From: JAJDIA01 sp031555735
Lineage (GTDB): Bacteria; Bacteroidota; Bacteroidia; Bacteroidales; Tannerellaceae
NCBI GenBank assembly: GCA_031555735.1
Contig: JAVBUE010000023.1
Location: forward strand, 1 to 47,837
Direction of reading: 5' to 3'
DNA length: 47,837 bases
Shown here piece after piece: positions 7,889 through 16,978 of the stretch; the first letter of the stretch is position 1, and the number at the start of each line of letters is the position of its first letter. The position numbers and the translations under genes are program-made. The notes under the pieces are model-generated. The model ran no database searches. It was not told the DNA's origin and saw nothing but the letters and a program-made list of their open reading frames with translations.

Positions 7889-8674
7889 ATGAAGAAATAC
7901 ATGTTGGACATGAAGGTAACGGAGAATATCCGTCTTCATGCAAACTACTGCCTGCTCAAGCTGACGACCGATGATGTCTTACCGGATATGCTTCCGGGAC
8001 AGTTTGTAGAAGTGCGTGTTGACCATTCTCCCACCACGTTTTTACGTCGCCCCATCTCCGTCAATTTTGTGGACAAAGCCACCAATGAATTATGGCTGCT
8101 GATCCAGTTGATCGGTGACGGTACCCGGAAAATGGCTACCTGGCGTGTCGGCGATACTGTCAATATCCTCTTACCCCTGGGTAATAGTTTCACTCAACCT
8201 GCTTCCGGAGAAGCGAACAGCAAGCTGCTGCTGATTGGCGGCGGTGTGGGCACGGCGCCGATGCTGTACCTGGGTGCTTGTTTGAAAGCGGCAGGTTTTT
8301 CGCCTGTTTTCCTCCTGGGTGCCCGTTCGGCTGCCGACCTGCTTCAATTAGATGATTTTGCGAAGATCGGCACCGTTTATACGACGACCGAAGACGGTTC
8401 TGCGGGTGAAAAAGGCTATGTAACCAATCATTCCATCCTCCAATCCACCCGTTTCGACCGGATCTATACCTGCGGGCCGAAGCCGATGATGGTTGCCGTT
8501 GCCCGATATGCCGGCCAGACATCTACGGAATGTGAGGTTTCGCTGGAGAACACAATGGCTTGTGGCATAGGCGCTTGTCTGTGCTGTGTGGAGAAGTTGA
8601 ACGACGGTCATAACGTATGTGTATGTACCGAAGGTCCCGTATTTAATACAAAGAAACTGTCATGGCTGATTTAA
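7889..8674 (+). CDS. pyrK: dihydroorotate dehydrogenase B, electron transfer subunit
   Basis: The 261-aa protein is the FAD/[2Fe-2S] subunit that passes electrons from the catalytic PyrD subunit to NAD+ in pyrimidine synthesis. Visible parts are an N-terminal FAD-binding barrel with LRRPISV (about 53-59), an NAD-binding glycine motif GGGVGTAPMLYLGA (about 115-128), the CGPKPMM motif, and a C-terminal cysteine cluster in CGIGACLCCVEK plus a later Cys in CVCTEGPVF for the iron-sulfur centre. ATG 7889 is chosen because the TTG at 7865 overlaps the promoter motif. The gene overlaps pyrD by 13 nt, consistent with translational coupling of two subunits of one complex. Confidence 0.94.
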   Translation: MKKYMLDMKVTENIRLHANYCLLKLTTDDVLPDMLPGQFVEVRVDHSPTTFLRRPISVNFVDKATNELWLLIQLIGDGTRKMATWRVGDTVNILLPLGNSFTQPASGEANSKLLLIGGGVGTAPMLYLGACLKAAGFSPVFLLGARSAADLLQLDDFAKIGTVYTTTEDGSAGEKGYVTNHSILQSTRFDRIYTCGPKPMMVAVARYAGQTSTECEVSLENTMACGIGACLCCVEKLNDGHNVCVCTEGPVFNTKKLSWLI

Positions 8675-9573
8675 ACGTACAAATCGGAAATTTACGCATC
8701 AAGAATCCCGTGATGACCGCCTCAGGCACATTCGGATACGGTCTTGAGTATGCAGACTTTATGGATATCGAGCGCCTGGGAGCGATCATCGTGAAAGGAA
8801 CCACCATCGAAGCCCGCGAAGGCAATAACTACCCCCGCATGGCTGAAACACCTGCCGGTATGCTGAATGCCGTTGGCTTACAGAATAAAGGCGCCGATTA
8901 TTTTGTGGAAAACATCTATCCGGAGATTAAAGACTTAGACACGAACATCATCGTAAACGTCAGTGGTTCAACGGTGGAAACGTATGTGGCCTGTGCGGAA
9001 AAGATAGCTCCGCTCACCCATATACCGGCCATCGAGCTGAACATCTCCTGTCCGAATGTAAAGAAAGGCGGAATGGCTTTCGGGGTAACCTGCGGGGGCG
9101 CCGCCGAAGTGGTAAAGGCTGTTCGCAAAGTCTATCCGGGCCATCTGATGGTGAAACTGTCGCCTAATGTGACGGATGTGACGGAAATCGCCCGTGCCGT
9201 TGAAGCCGAAGGCGCAGATAGCGTGTCGCTGATCAACACCCTGCTGGGCATGGCTATTGATGCCGACAAACGAAAACCCGTGCTGTCCACTATTACGGGA
9301 GGGCTTTCCGGTCCTGCCGTCAAACCCATCGCTCTCCGGATGGTATGGCAAACCTATAAGGCGGTGAAGATACCCATTATCGGGCTGGGCGGCATCACCA
9401 ACTGGAGAGATGCCGTGGAGTTTATGTTGGCAGGCGCTTCTGCTATCCAGGTGGGAACGTATAATTTTATCGATCCGGCGGCTTCGGAAAAGATCATCGA
9501 TGGACTGGATGCGTATTGCGATGCGCACGGATTCCGTTCCGTAACCGAACTGACCGGGGCGCTTATCATATAA
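8662..9573 (+). CDS. pyrD: dihydroorotate dehydrogenase B, catalytic subunit
   Basis: The 303-aa FMN-binding TIM barrel oxidises dihydroorotate to orotate in the cytoplasm. Class 1B features are the short N-terminus (LNVQIGNLRIKNPVMTASGT), NISCPNVKKGG with the catalytic-base Cys at about 132, KLSPNVTD, the SLINTLLGMAID loop, GGLSGPAVKPIALRMV, and the phosphate-binding GLGGITNWRDAVEFMLAGA near the C-terminus. It is encoded directly after, and overlapping, pyrK. A strong bidirectional terminator follows. Confidence 0.96.
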   Translation: MADLNVQIGNLRIKNPVMTASGTFGYGLEYADFMDIERLGAIIVKGTTIEAREGNNYPRMAETPAGMLNAVGLQNKGADYFVENIYPEIKDLDTNIIVNVSGSTVETYVACAEKIAPLTHIPAIELNISCPNVKKGGMAFGVTCGGAAEVVKAVRKVYPGHLMVKLSPNVTDVTEIARAVEAEGADSVSLINTLLGMAIDADKRKPVLSTITGGLSGPAVKPIALRMVWQTYKAVKIPIIGLGGITNWRDAVEFMLAGASAIQVGTYNFIDPAASEKIIDGLDAYCDAHGFRSVTELTGALII

Positions 9574-9594
9574 GTACGCGCGTAAACACATAAA

Positions 9595-9630
9595 AAGAGC
9601 CTTAAAGTACAATGCAACTTTAAGGCTCTT
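9595..9630. terminator. bidirectional rho-independent terminator
   Basis: A perfect 14-bp inverted repeat (AAGAGCCTTAAAGT / ACTTTAAGGCTCTT) with an 8-nt loop lies between convergent pyrD and the hexokinase gene. The T-run is better on the minus strand (read after the stem as TTTTTATG), so it probably ends the hexokinase transcript best while also stopping the pyr transcript. Confidence 0.85.
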
Positions 9631-9650
9631 ATTGTTTATATATCAATCAT

Positions 9651-10856
9651 TTAGCTCAGTGCCGCAATGGCTGATCCGATCAGGTTGGGATCTGTCATCT
9701 CGTCGATGATCGTAACGGTAACACCGGCAGGCAACAGCGCCTGGAGTTCGGTGCTAACGAGGTCTTTATAGTAGGTTCCGTTGTTTTTGTCTTTTCCCCA
9801 GAACACACTGCCGTCGGCTGCCAGACAGATCTTTTTCGTAGCAGGATCCTGTGCGACGATCACCTGTACCAGACCGGCCAATGAGGCGGCAACCAGTTTC
9901 GCCGAACGGTCGTAGATACACTGGGCGACATATACCTGTTCTTCCGGCTGCCCTTCGTTCTTGTTGATCATATTAGACAAATCTTCTCCATTGAAGTTGT
10001 ATTTGATCTTCTCGTTCATGAACACCGTCTTGAATATTTCACCGAGGTAACCGCCGGAGATGGCTTTTTCGAACCGTTGCTGCCCTTTGTTGTTCGACAT
10101 GGCATCCACCAGTCCGTCCACTACGGTGAGGAACGGCGGCTGGAAGTTACCCGACTCGAGGTTGACCGGTATCAGTCCCGCATCCTTGTTATTCAGTTTT
10201 TCGATCTTATCCAAACGCATCAGGCTGGCCATGTTCGTCCCCGTACCCACGATCAGTCCCATGTAAGAGTCGAATCCCGTCTCGCTCAATCCGGCAAACA
10301 GGCAGGCAACCGTATCATTGATCACCTTGATATTGGTGAATTTGGTATTGATTCCTTTGTACGAATTGAGATATTCCAGGAAACGTTCGCCCACCGGCTC
10401 GTTGATCATGTCTGAGATGGTGATTCCTTTTGTCCACCGCAGCAGGATGGCATCACCGTTCAGTCGTGAAGCGGCGGGATAGGAGAAGCAGTAGCCCACG
10501 CGTGTCTCCGGATCGGTCAATGTTGTCAGTTCGCTGATGGTTGCGGCCATTTCACGGAACAAATCATCCCGTTTGAACCCGGCGGTAGTAGTGGCCGAGA
10601 GCATTTTCTTACGCGGCCCTTCGATGATAGTCGGCTTGCCGCCTTTAAATTCCACCACCGCAGCCCTGAAATTCGTTCCACCCCAGTCCAGCACCAATAC
10701 CTTCCCGTCGGTAATATCTTTCTTCGGGTTGATGTGCGTAGGGATATCCGAAATCTCCATTCCGTCTTTTTTCAATCCTTCTTCAATTTTTCCCTGAAGG
10801 CTGTTCGCGATCGCTTTCAGTTCTTCTGTCGTCAGCTCAAAAATGTTATTTCTCAT
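9651..10856 (-). CDS. hexokinase (eukaryotic-type fold)
   Basis: The 401-aa protein phosphorylates glucose or related hexoses with ATP in the cytoplasm. Hexokinase motifs are seen in order: phosphate-1 loop VLDWGGTNFRAAVVE (about 54-68), sugar-binding loop around RWTKGITISDM (about 139-149), the catalytic-base segment KVINDTVACLFAG (about 177-189), phosphate-2 LIVGTGTNMAS (about 200-210), and the adenosine-side CLAADGSVFWG near the C-terminus. This is the hexokinase family rather than the ROK glucokinases. It is transcribed alone, from a minus-strand promoter match at 10912-10919 to the terminator at 9595-9630. Confidence 0.93.
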   Translation of the reverse strand: MRNNIFELTTEELKAIANSLQGKIEEGLKKDGMEISDIPTHINPKKDITDGKVLVLDWGGTNFRAAVVEFKGGKPTIIEGPRKKMLSATTTAGFKRDDLFREMAATISELTTLTDPETRVGYCFSYPAASRLNGDAILLRWTKGITISDMINEPVGERFLEYLNSYKGINTKFTNIKVINDTVACLFAGLSETGFDSYMGLIVGTGTNMASLMRLDKIEKLNNKDAGLIPVNLESGNFQPPFLTVVDGLVDAMSNNKGQQRFEKAISGGYLGEIFKTVFMNEKIKYNFNGEDLSNMINKNEGQPEEQVYVAQCIYDRSAKLVAASLAGLVQVIVAQDPATKKICLAADGSVFWGKDKNNGTYYKDLVSTELQALLPAGVTVTIIDEMTDPNLIGSAIAALS

Positions 10857-10911
10857 GCTTTTAAAAATTATTTAAGTGTTAAACGAAATCAGTCCATGCC
10901 TTTCAGCCCTT

Positions 10912-10919
10912 CAAAAGTA
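10912..10919 (-). promoter_or_regulatory. candidate -7 promoter element for hexokinase
   Basis: On the minus strand this reads TACTTTTG, fitting TAnnTTTG, about 55 nt upstream of the hexokinase start. Confidence 0.45.
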
Positions 10920-11073
10920 CATCTTTTATTTAGATTGCATCAATATTTGCGTAAAATCTACCGGTTATCAACCAGTCTTTTGGGAATAATGGCTACCTTC
11001 GCCCGCAAATTGGATGGCTTTTCACCTGTATTTATCTAAAGCTGTCGGGAAAAAGTAAAGATCGTTTTTCGTT

Positions 11074-12753
11074 ATGGAATGGATTCAAGAGTTATTATGG
11101 GGAAAAGGCATCGGGCATTCCCTGCTGATTTTATCGGTTACCATCGCCGCCGGTATCCAGTTAGGCAAAATGAAAATTATGGGTGTATCGCTGGGGATGA
11201 CCTTCATCCTGTTTGTCGGTATCCTGCTTTCCCATCTGGGATTCACCATCCATCCGGAGGTGAATCACTTTTTCAAAGAGTTCGGTTTGATCCTGTTTGT
11301 GTTTTCCGTAGGGATGCAGGTAGGACCGGGATTCTTCTCTTCCTTTAAGAAAGGGGGAGTCACGATGAACCTGCTGGCATGCTCGGTGGTTTTCCTGGGA
11401 GCAGCTACTACCGTTATCATTCATTTTATCACCGGATTACCCATGTCCACGATGGTAGGTATCCTGTCGGGTGCCGTCACCAATACACCGGGATTGGGCG
11501 CCGCCCAGCAAGCCTATCAGGACCTGTTCGGCCGTCCCGACGAAACCATCGCCCTGGGGTATGCCGTTGCCTATCCGCTTGGTGTTGTAGGGATCATCCT
11601 CTCCATGCTGTTTGTGCGGTATGCCCTGCGGATCAACCTGCAGAAAGAAAACGACCAGCTCCTGGCGGAAGAGGAGAAGCAATCACAGGGCGCCAAACCG
11701 GTCTCCCTGCTGGTAAAGAACCCGGCCATCTTCAGTAAAACAATCGTCCAGCTTTCCGAGTTACTGAAACACCGTGAGTTCGTGATCTCCCGGATCATGT
11801 ATTACGAAACCAACCGGGTGGAGATCGCTTCGGGAGCAACGGTTCTGCATGAAGGCGACAAAATATTCGTCATCACGACCGAAGAGGACGCCGAAACCAT
11901 CCAGACATTTGTAGGAGAAGAAATCCAGATGGATCGTAAACAATGGATTCCCGCCGACAGCCAGCTGGTAAGCCGCCGCATCGTCGTCACCAAGCACCAG
12001 CTGAACGGCAAGCGTCTGGGCGACCTCCAGTTGCGTAACCTTCATGGGGTGAATGTGACGCGGATCAACCGTTCGGGGGTGGATCTGGTCGCATCCCGCG
12101 GATTGACAATACAGGTGGGCGACCGCCTGACCGTGGTAGGCAGTGAGGTGGCTGTCAACAAAGTAGCCGACCTTCTCGGTAACTCACTGAAGCATCTCGA
12201 CGAGCCCAACCTCATCACTATTTTTGTCGGTATCGCGTTAGGAATCCTGTTGGGAAGCCTCCCCATCGCGTTCCCCGGTATTCCGCAGCCTGTTAAATTG
12301 GGACTGGCGGGCGGCCCGTTGGTTGTCGCCATCCTGATCAGCCGCTTTGGCTATCGTTACAAGCTGATCACCTATACCACGCAAAGCGCCAACCTGATGC
12401 TCCGGGAAGTGGGTATCGCCCTCTTCCTTGCCTGTGTCGGCTTGGGAGCAGGTGAAGGGTTTGTGGATACGATCGTTCATAAAGGTGGTTTCGCCTGGAT
12501 CGGTTATGGCTTTGCCATCACGGTAATCCCGTTGCTGATCGTTGGTGTGATCGGCCGTTATTTTCTGAAAATGAACTATTTTACCCTGATGGGTCTCCTT
12601 GCGGGAAGCACCACCGATCCTCCGGCTTTGGCATATGCCAACATGACGGCGGGTAACGATGCGCCGGCTGTGGGATACGCCACGGTATATCCGATCACCA
12701 TGTTCCTGCGTGTGCTGACCGCGCAACTTTTGATTCTAATCTTTTACGCATAA
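11074..12753 (+). CDS. AspT/YidE/YbjL-family transporter with two RCK-C domains
   Basis: The 559-aa inner-membrane protein has two homologous membrane halves typical of the AspT/YidE/YbjL duplication family (about 10-185 and 385-555). They share repeated signatures LFVFSVGMQVGPGF and LFLACVGLGAGEGF, and GAVTNTPGLGAAQQAY and AGSTTDPPALAYANM. Between them lie two cytosolic TrkA-C/RCK-C-like domains (about 210-290 and 295-375), which in related proteins bind small ligands and gate transport. AspT itself exchanges aspartate and alanine; the substrate here cannot be inferred. It is divergent from hexokinase, with a weak TACCTTCG promoter-like site about 80 nt upstream. Confidence 0.88.
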   Translation: MEWIQELLWGKGIGHSLLILSVTIAAGIQLGKMKIMGVSLGMTFILFVGILLSHLGFTIHPEVNHFFKEFGLILFVFSVGMQVGPGFFSSFKKGGVTMNLLACSVVFLGAATTVIIHFITGLPMSTMVGILSGAVTNTPGLGAAQQAYQDLFGRPDETIALGYAVAYPLGVVGIILSMLFVRYALRINLQKENDQLLAEEEKQSQGAKPVSLLVKNPAIFSKTIVQLSELLKHREFVISRIMYYETNRVEIASGATVLHEGDKIFVITTEEDAETIQTFVGEEIQMDRKQWIPADSQLVSRRIVVTKHQLNGKRLGDLQLRNLHGVNVTRINRSGVDLVASRGLTIQVGDRLTVVGSEVAVNKVADLLGNSLKHLDEPNLITIFVGIALGILLGSLPIAFPGIPQPVKLGLAGGPLVVAILISRFGYRYKLITYTTQSANLMLREVGIALFLACVGLGAGEGFVDTIVHKGGFAWIGYGFAITVIPLLIVGVIGRYFLKMNYFTLMGLLAGSTTDPPALAYANMTAGNDAPAVGYATVYPITMFLRVLTAQLLILIFYA

Positions 12754-12798
12754 AATGTTTTTATGAAAAAAAGACGAAGGCAATCCATTCAAATCTTG

Positions 12799-12806
12799 TA
12801 CTTTTG
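12799..12806 (+). promoter_or_regulatory. candidate -7 promoter element for the NhaD gene
   Basis: TACTTTTG fits TAnnTTTG and ends 27 nt upstream of the ATG at 12834. Confidence 0.5.
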
Positions 12807-12833
12807 CGACATATTAACTAAATAACACAACTT

Positions 12834-14246
12834 ATGTTTATTCTGATGCCCATTATTTTTGTCCTTGGTATTCTGGCCATTGCGCTGGAAGACAAGATAA
12901 AAATAAACAAAGCTGCTGTAGCCCTTTTCATGGCCATATCTATGTGGCTGATTCTGATGCTCGATGCGTATAATCTGCTGATCGATCATGCGAACCCCCT
13001 GTTCACCGCTTTCCAGGAGCGAAATCCCGGCATGTCATCCCTGCCGTTGAAAGACCAGTTCATCACCTTCATTACTGATCGTTACATAATTTATCACCTG
13101 GGAAATGTGGCGGAAACGCTCTTCTTTGTCATGTGTTCGATGCTGATTGTGGATATCGTGGACAAGCACGGGGGATTCGGTTCGATGACCGGCTATATCC
13201 GTACCTCCCGCAAACGCCGCCTGTTGTGGTATATCTGTATCGCCACCTTTTTCCTGTCTGCATTATTAGACAATCTGGCTGCTTCCATTGTAATCCTTGC
13301 CGTGTTGCGCAAGCTCGTTCCCGATCGTACCGACCGGTTGAAATACGCCTGTATGGTGATCCTTGCCGCCAATGCCGGCGGTTCATGGTCGCCCATCGGC
13401 GATGTGACCACGATCCTGTTGTGGGTAGGTAAGAACATCTCCGTGGCGCACCAGGTTACTCACCTGATCATTCCCGCCCTGATCAACCTGCTGGTACCTT
13501 TGACGATCGCCACCTTCTGGCTGTTTAAGAAAGACGCCGTATTGCGCGAAGATCCTCCGCAGGAAACGCCCGACGAACTGACGCCGATCATTCCGAACCG
13601 TTCACGGCGGATCATTTTCTGTATCGGTATCCTGTCGCTTGTCGGCGTACCGGTATTCCAGATGCTGACAGGGCTGCCTCCTTTCATGGGCGTTATGCTG
13701 GGCCTTGTCATCCTCTGGTTCTATACAGACCTGATGTACAGCAAGATGCATGGAGTGAAAGAATCGCAGAAACTGCGTATCACCCAGTTGTTGTCGAATA
13801 TCGACATGTCCACCATCTTCTTCTTCCTGGGTATCCTGATGTCGGTAGGCGCGTTGGAAACATCCGGCCACCTCGGTTTGATATCCAACTTCCTCGACCA
13901 GCAGGTACACGAGCCCTACCTGATCAGTTTCATCATCGGTGTTCTTTCGTCCTGCGTGGACAATGTGGCGCTGGTCGCTGCAACGATGGGGATGTATCCA
14001 TTGGTCGATGCCGTTCCGGGCATGACCGAATACCAGCAGTTCTTTTTGGCTGACGGCGGGTTCTGGACATTCCTTGCCTACTGCGCCGTAACGGGCGGTA
14101 GCTTGCTGATCATCGGATCAGCCACCGGTGTAACGGTGATGGGTATCGAAAAGATCGATTTCATGTATTACCTGAAACGTTTCTCGCTGTTAGCCCTTAT
14201 CGGTTATCTGTGCGGAGCGGCCACTTTTATGTATTTATTTGCATAA
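12834..14246 (+). CDS. nhaD: Na+/H+ antiporter, NhaD family
   Basis: The 470-aa polytopic inner-membrane protein has about 11-13 hydrophobic segments. NhaD/ion-transporter superfamily features include LFFVMCSMLIVDIVDKHGGF, the conserved ALLDNLAASIVILAVL (a D-N pair in a membrane segment), ANAGGSWSPIGDVTTILLW, and SSCVDNVALVAATMGMYPL in the second half. The paired DN motifs are thought to take part in ion binding. The protein would expel Na+ in exchange for protons. It is followed after 18 nt by the C69 dipeptidase gene, probably on the same transcript. Confidence 0.92.
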   Translation: MFILMPIIFVLGILAIALEDKIKINKAAVALFMAISMWLILMLDAYNLLIDHANPLFTAFQERNPGMSSLPLKDQFITFITDRYIIYHLGNVAETLFFVMCSMLIVDIVDKHGGFGSMTGYIRTSRKRRLLWYICIATFFLSALLDNLAASIVILAVLRKLVPDRTDRLKYACMVILAANAGGSWSPIGDVTTILLWVGKNISVAHQVTHLIIPALINLLVPLTIATFWLFKKDAVLREDPPQETPDELTPIIPNRSRRIIFCIGILSLVGVPVFQMLTGLPPFMGVMLGLVILWFYTDLMYSKMHGVKESQKLRITQLLSNIDMSTIFFFLGILMSVGALETSGHLGLISNFLDQQVHEPYLISFIIGVLSSCVDNVALVAATMGMYPLVDAVPGMTEYQQFFLADGGFWTFLAYCAVTGGSLLIIGSATGVTVMGIEKIDFMYYLKRFSLLALIGYLCGAATFMYLFA

Positions 14247-14264
14247 CTTTAGAATAGTGTATTT

Positions 14265-15902
14265 ATGAAGAAAATCGCATTACTTATCTCTTTCGTCGTC
14301 GCGTCGGCAGGTATCCAGGCGTTTGCATGCACCGGTATCCTGGTGGGCAAGAAAGCCTCTGTCGATGGGTCGGTGATGATCAGTTACGCCGCCGACTCCC
14401 ACACCCTGTATGGCGAGCTATACCGTTGGCCGGCAGCAACCTGGCCGAAGGGCGCCATGCTGGATGTGGTAGAGTGGGATACAGGCAAACCATTGGGACA
14501 GATCCCGCAGGTGGAACAAACCTGGTCGGTGGTCGGAAATATGAACGAGCACCAGGTGGCCATCACCGAAAGTACCTGGGGTGGACAGGAAGAATTAGCC
14601 ACACCGAATGGTATCATGGATTACGGCAGCCTGATCTATATCGCCCTCCAGCGGTCGAAGACAGCGCGTGAAGCGATCCGGGTGATGACCACCCTCGTTG
14701 CCGAATACGGTTATGCCAGCAGTGGCGAATCGTTTTCCATCGCCGATAAGAACGAAGCCTGGATCATGGAACTGATCGGAAAAGGCGCCGGTAAGAAAGG
14801 GGCGGTATGGGTTGCCATCCGCATTCCCGACGACTGTGTTTCCGCCCATGCCAACCAGGCGCGTATCCAACAGATACCGTTCGGCGACAAAGAGAACTGC
14901 CTGTATGCGCCGGATGTGGTTACCTTCGCCCGTGAGAAAGGGTATTTCAAAGGAAGTGATGCGGAATTCAGTTTCCAGAAAGCGTATAACCCCTATGATG
15001 CCGGTGGCCTGCGTGGTTGTGAAGCCCGTGTATGGTCGTTCTTCCGCAAATACGATAAGTCGATGGATAAATACACCGACCTGATCAAAGGCGATGTATC
15101 CAAAGAACCGATGCCACTGTATATCAAGCCCGACCGCAAGCTCTCCGTCCAGGATGTACAGCTTTGCATGCGCGACCATTACGAAGGTACCGACCTCGAT
15201 ATGACGAAAGATGCCGGTGCCGGCCCGTTCAAGGTGCCCTACCGCTGGCGTCCGATGAACTTCAAGGTAGATGGCAAGACCTATCTGAACGAACGGGCCA
15301 TCGCCACGCAACAGACCGGCTTCGTGATCGTGCCGCAGATGCGTGACTGGCTCCCCGATGCCGTGGGCGGCGTATTATGGTTTGCCGTGGATGATGCCGA
15401 CATGGCGGTATTCACCCCCGTCTATTGCTCCGTCCAGGCTGCTCCCGAGTGTTACCGGGTTGGCAATGGCGACCTGCTGACCTTCTCGTGGACATCCGCC
15501 TTCTGGATCCATAACTGGGTAGCCAATATGGCGTATCACAAATACAGCTTCATGATCCAGGATATCCGCAAGGTTCAACAGGAATTGGAAAACAGCTACA
15601 AGGAAGTGCTGCCGGCGATCGACAAAGCCGCCAGCGACCTCTATGCCAAAGACCCGAAGGAAGCAGCCCGTTTCCTTACCTGGTTCAGCACCACCACTTC
15701 GGATGCGGCTACCGCCCGTTGGAAGAAACTGGGTGAATACCTGTTGGTGAAATACATCGACGGCAACGTCAAGAAGGAAGAAAACGGCCAGTTCAAGCGA
15801 AGCCCCTATGGCATGCCTGTATCGCCCGATTTCCCCGGCTACGACGAAGAATACTACCGCAGCATCGTCCGTTCGGCCGGTGAACGGTTGGAAGTGAAAT
15901 AA
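14265..15902 (+). CDS. secreted dipeptidase, peptidase family C69
   Basis: The 545-aa protein has a signal peptide (1-21, ending IQAFA) whose removal would expose Cys22 in CTGILVGKKASVDGSVMIS. In C69 peptidases this N-terminal Cys is the nucleophile of an Ntn-hydrolase fold. Other family stretches are VGNMNEHQVAITESTWGG, YGSLIYIALQRSKTAREAI and SAHANQARI. The enzyme would cleave dipeptides in the periplasm, supplying amino acids. It follows nhaD closely and precedes a small barrel gene by 47 nt. Confidence 0.92.
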   Translation: MKKIALLISFVVASAGIQAFACTGILVGKKASVDGSVMISYAADSHTLYGELYRWPAATWPKGAMLDVVEWDTGKPLGQIPQVEQTWSVVGNMNEHQVAITESTWGGQEELATPNGIMDYGSLIYIALQRSKTAREAIRVMTTLVAEYGYASSGESFSIADKNEAWIMELIGKGAGKKGAVWVAIRIPDDCVSAHANQARIQQIPFGDKENCLYAPDVVTFAREKGYFKGSDAEFSFQKAYNPYDAGGLRGCEARVWSFFRKYDKSMDKYTDLIKGDVSKEPMPLYIKPDRKLSVQDVQLCMRDHYEGTDLDMTKDAGAGPFKVPYRWRPMNFKVDGKTYLNERAIATQQTGFVIVPQMRDWLPDAVGGVLWFAVDDADMAVFTPVYCSVQAAPECYRVGNGDLLTFSWTSAFWIHNWVANMAYHKYSFMIQDIRKVQQELENSYKEVLPAIDKAASDLYAKDPKEAARFLTWFSTTTSDAATARWKKLGEYLLVKYIDGNVKKEENGQFKRSPYGMPVSPDFPGYDEEYYRSIVRSAGERLEVK

Positions 15903-15949
15903 ACAGTATGTTTCAATAACTCTAATAAACAACAATTAACTGTAAAAAC

Positions 15950-16417
15950 ATGAAAAGGATTAGTATGGTATTACTGCTGGCATTGATCAGCATAGGTGCA
16001 TTTGCACAAACAAAGCAGGGCGATTCGTCCATCGGATTGAACGTAGGCTACGGCTTTGAGCTCGAAAGCGCAACCATCGGAGTGGACTACCGCTACAATG
16101 TGACGAACGCAGCCCGTCTGGCACCCAGTTTCTCCTATTTTACGAAGAACTTCGGTGTGAGCGCCATCGTGCTTGATATGAACGCTCATTATGTGTTCGA
16201 ACTGAGTGATATGTTCGGATTCTATCCGATTGGCGGTCTGAGCCTGTCGTTTTGGGATGGGAAATATGATAACTTCACCCGCTTCGGTGTAAACATCGGT
16301 TTGGGTGGTGAAGTATATGCCACCGAACAAATCACCGTGGGGCTGGAAACCAAATACAATGTGATCAAGGATGCCGACCAGGCATTGGTTGCCGTGCGGG
16401 TAGGATATAATTTCTAA
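15950..16417 (+). CDS. small outer-membrane beta-barrel protein
   Basis: The 155-aa protein has a signal peptide ending SIGAFA, then alternating hydrophobic/polar strands (SIGLNVGYGFE, ATIGVDYRYNV, GVSAIVLDMNAHYVF, FGVNIGLGGEVYA, ITVGLETKYNV) and a terminal aromatic strand ALVAVRVGYNF. This is the pattern of the porin/OmpA-like small barrels found in Bacteroidales. It probably has about eight strands. No ligand can be inferred. A terminator follows. Confidence 0.8.
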   Translation: MKRISMVLLLALISIGAFAQTKQGDSSIGLNVGYGFELESATIGVDYRYNVTNAARLAPSFSYFTKNFGVSAIVLDMNAHYVFELSDMFGFYPIGGLSLSFWDGKYDNFTRFGVNIGLGGEVYATEQITVGLETKYNVIKDADQALVAVRVGYNF

Positions 16418-16447
16418 TTCCTCCCGGCATAGGGATGCTATTGATAA

Positions 16448-16483
16448 AAGAGACTGTTCCTCTGAGGGGACAGTCTCTTTTTT
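16448..16483 (+). terminator. rho-independent terminator after the barrel gene
   Basis: A 13-bp stem (AAGAGACTGTTCC pairing with GGGACAGTCTCTT, one G-U) with a 6-nt loop runs into a T-run at 16478-16483. Confidence 0.85.
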
Positions 16484-16493
16484 GTGTTGTACG

Positions 16494-16716
16494 TTCCCCC
16501 CATTTGCCGGGGGCAAAAACGTTGTCGGCGCAACTCCCGGGTGCGATCAGTGCAAATTCTTACGCGCTGATAAAGAGGGTCTTAGATGTCTAAATCTTCC
16601 ATAGGTGAACGTTTCAACAAACATAGGTGGATGTTCAAACAAACATAGGTGGAAGATTGAACATCCACCTATGATTGTTTTTGCCTTCCAATTACGGAAA
16701 TCAGCCAGTGGAAGGA
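16494..16716. repeat. dispersed structured intergenic element, copy A
   Basis: Two blocks are shared with the element at 29584-29908. One is about 16494-16530 (TTGCCGGGGGCAAAAACGTT region). The other is 16599-16716, about 95% identical by eye to 29779-29896. The middle between the blocks is unrelated in the two copies. The second block consists of 22-bp units beginning CATAGGTG at 16600, 16622 and 16644, then an inverted unit. The arms 16622-16638 and 16657-16673 are a perfect 17-bp inverted repeat. It ends with CAGCCAGTGGAAGGA. I do not recognise the family; no protein is encoded. Confidence 0.75.
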
Positions 16717-16942
16717 CAAATGATCCCGCATGCAGAAAGCGGGAACGGATCCTCCTGTTTTCTCTCATACAAACATATATTTGTTCCAAAATAAACATTA
16801 TTACAGTTGTTTTGGAACATAATAACACTTGTTTTAACCAATCTTCGCATGATTTAGACGATTTTATATTCTGATAATTGACGGTATAGAGAAGCGGTAT
16901 ATTTTTATTCTGCAGAATACCCCGGCTCTTGAATGAAATCCT
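16717..16942. other. intergenic region ahead of sigma1
   Basis: This AT-rich stretch between repeat copy A and the promoter of the first sigma gene includes short dyads around TTGTTCCAAAATAAACA and TTGTTTTGGAACA (about 16781-16820), which form an inverted repeat and could be an operator. No gene is seen. Confidence 0.4.
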
Positions 16943-16950
16943 TACCTTTG
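16943..16950 (+). promoter_or_regulatory. candidate -7 promoter element for sigma1
   Basis: TACCTTTG fits TAnnTTTG and ends 28 nt upstream of the GTG start at 16979. Confidence 0.5.
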
Positions 16951-16978
16951 TCATACTTAAACTTAAAATTAGATCATT

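Noticed and set aside
16600..16680. CRISPR array
   Set aside because: The 22-bp units abut each other without spacers, vary in sequence and end in an inverted copy. No cas gene is present.
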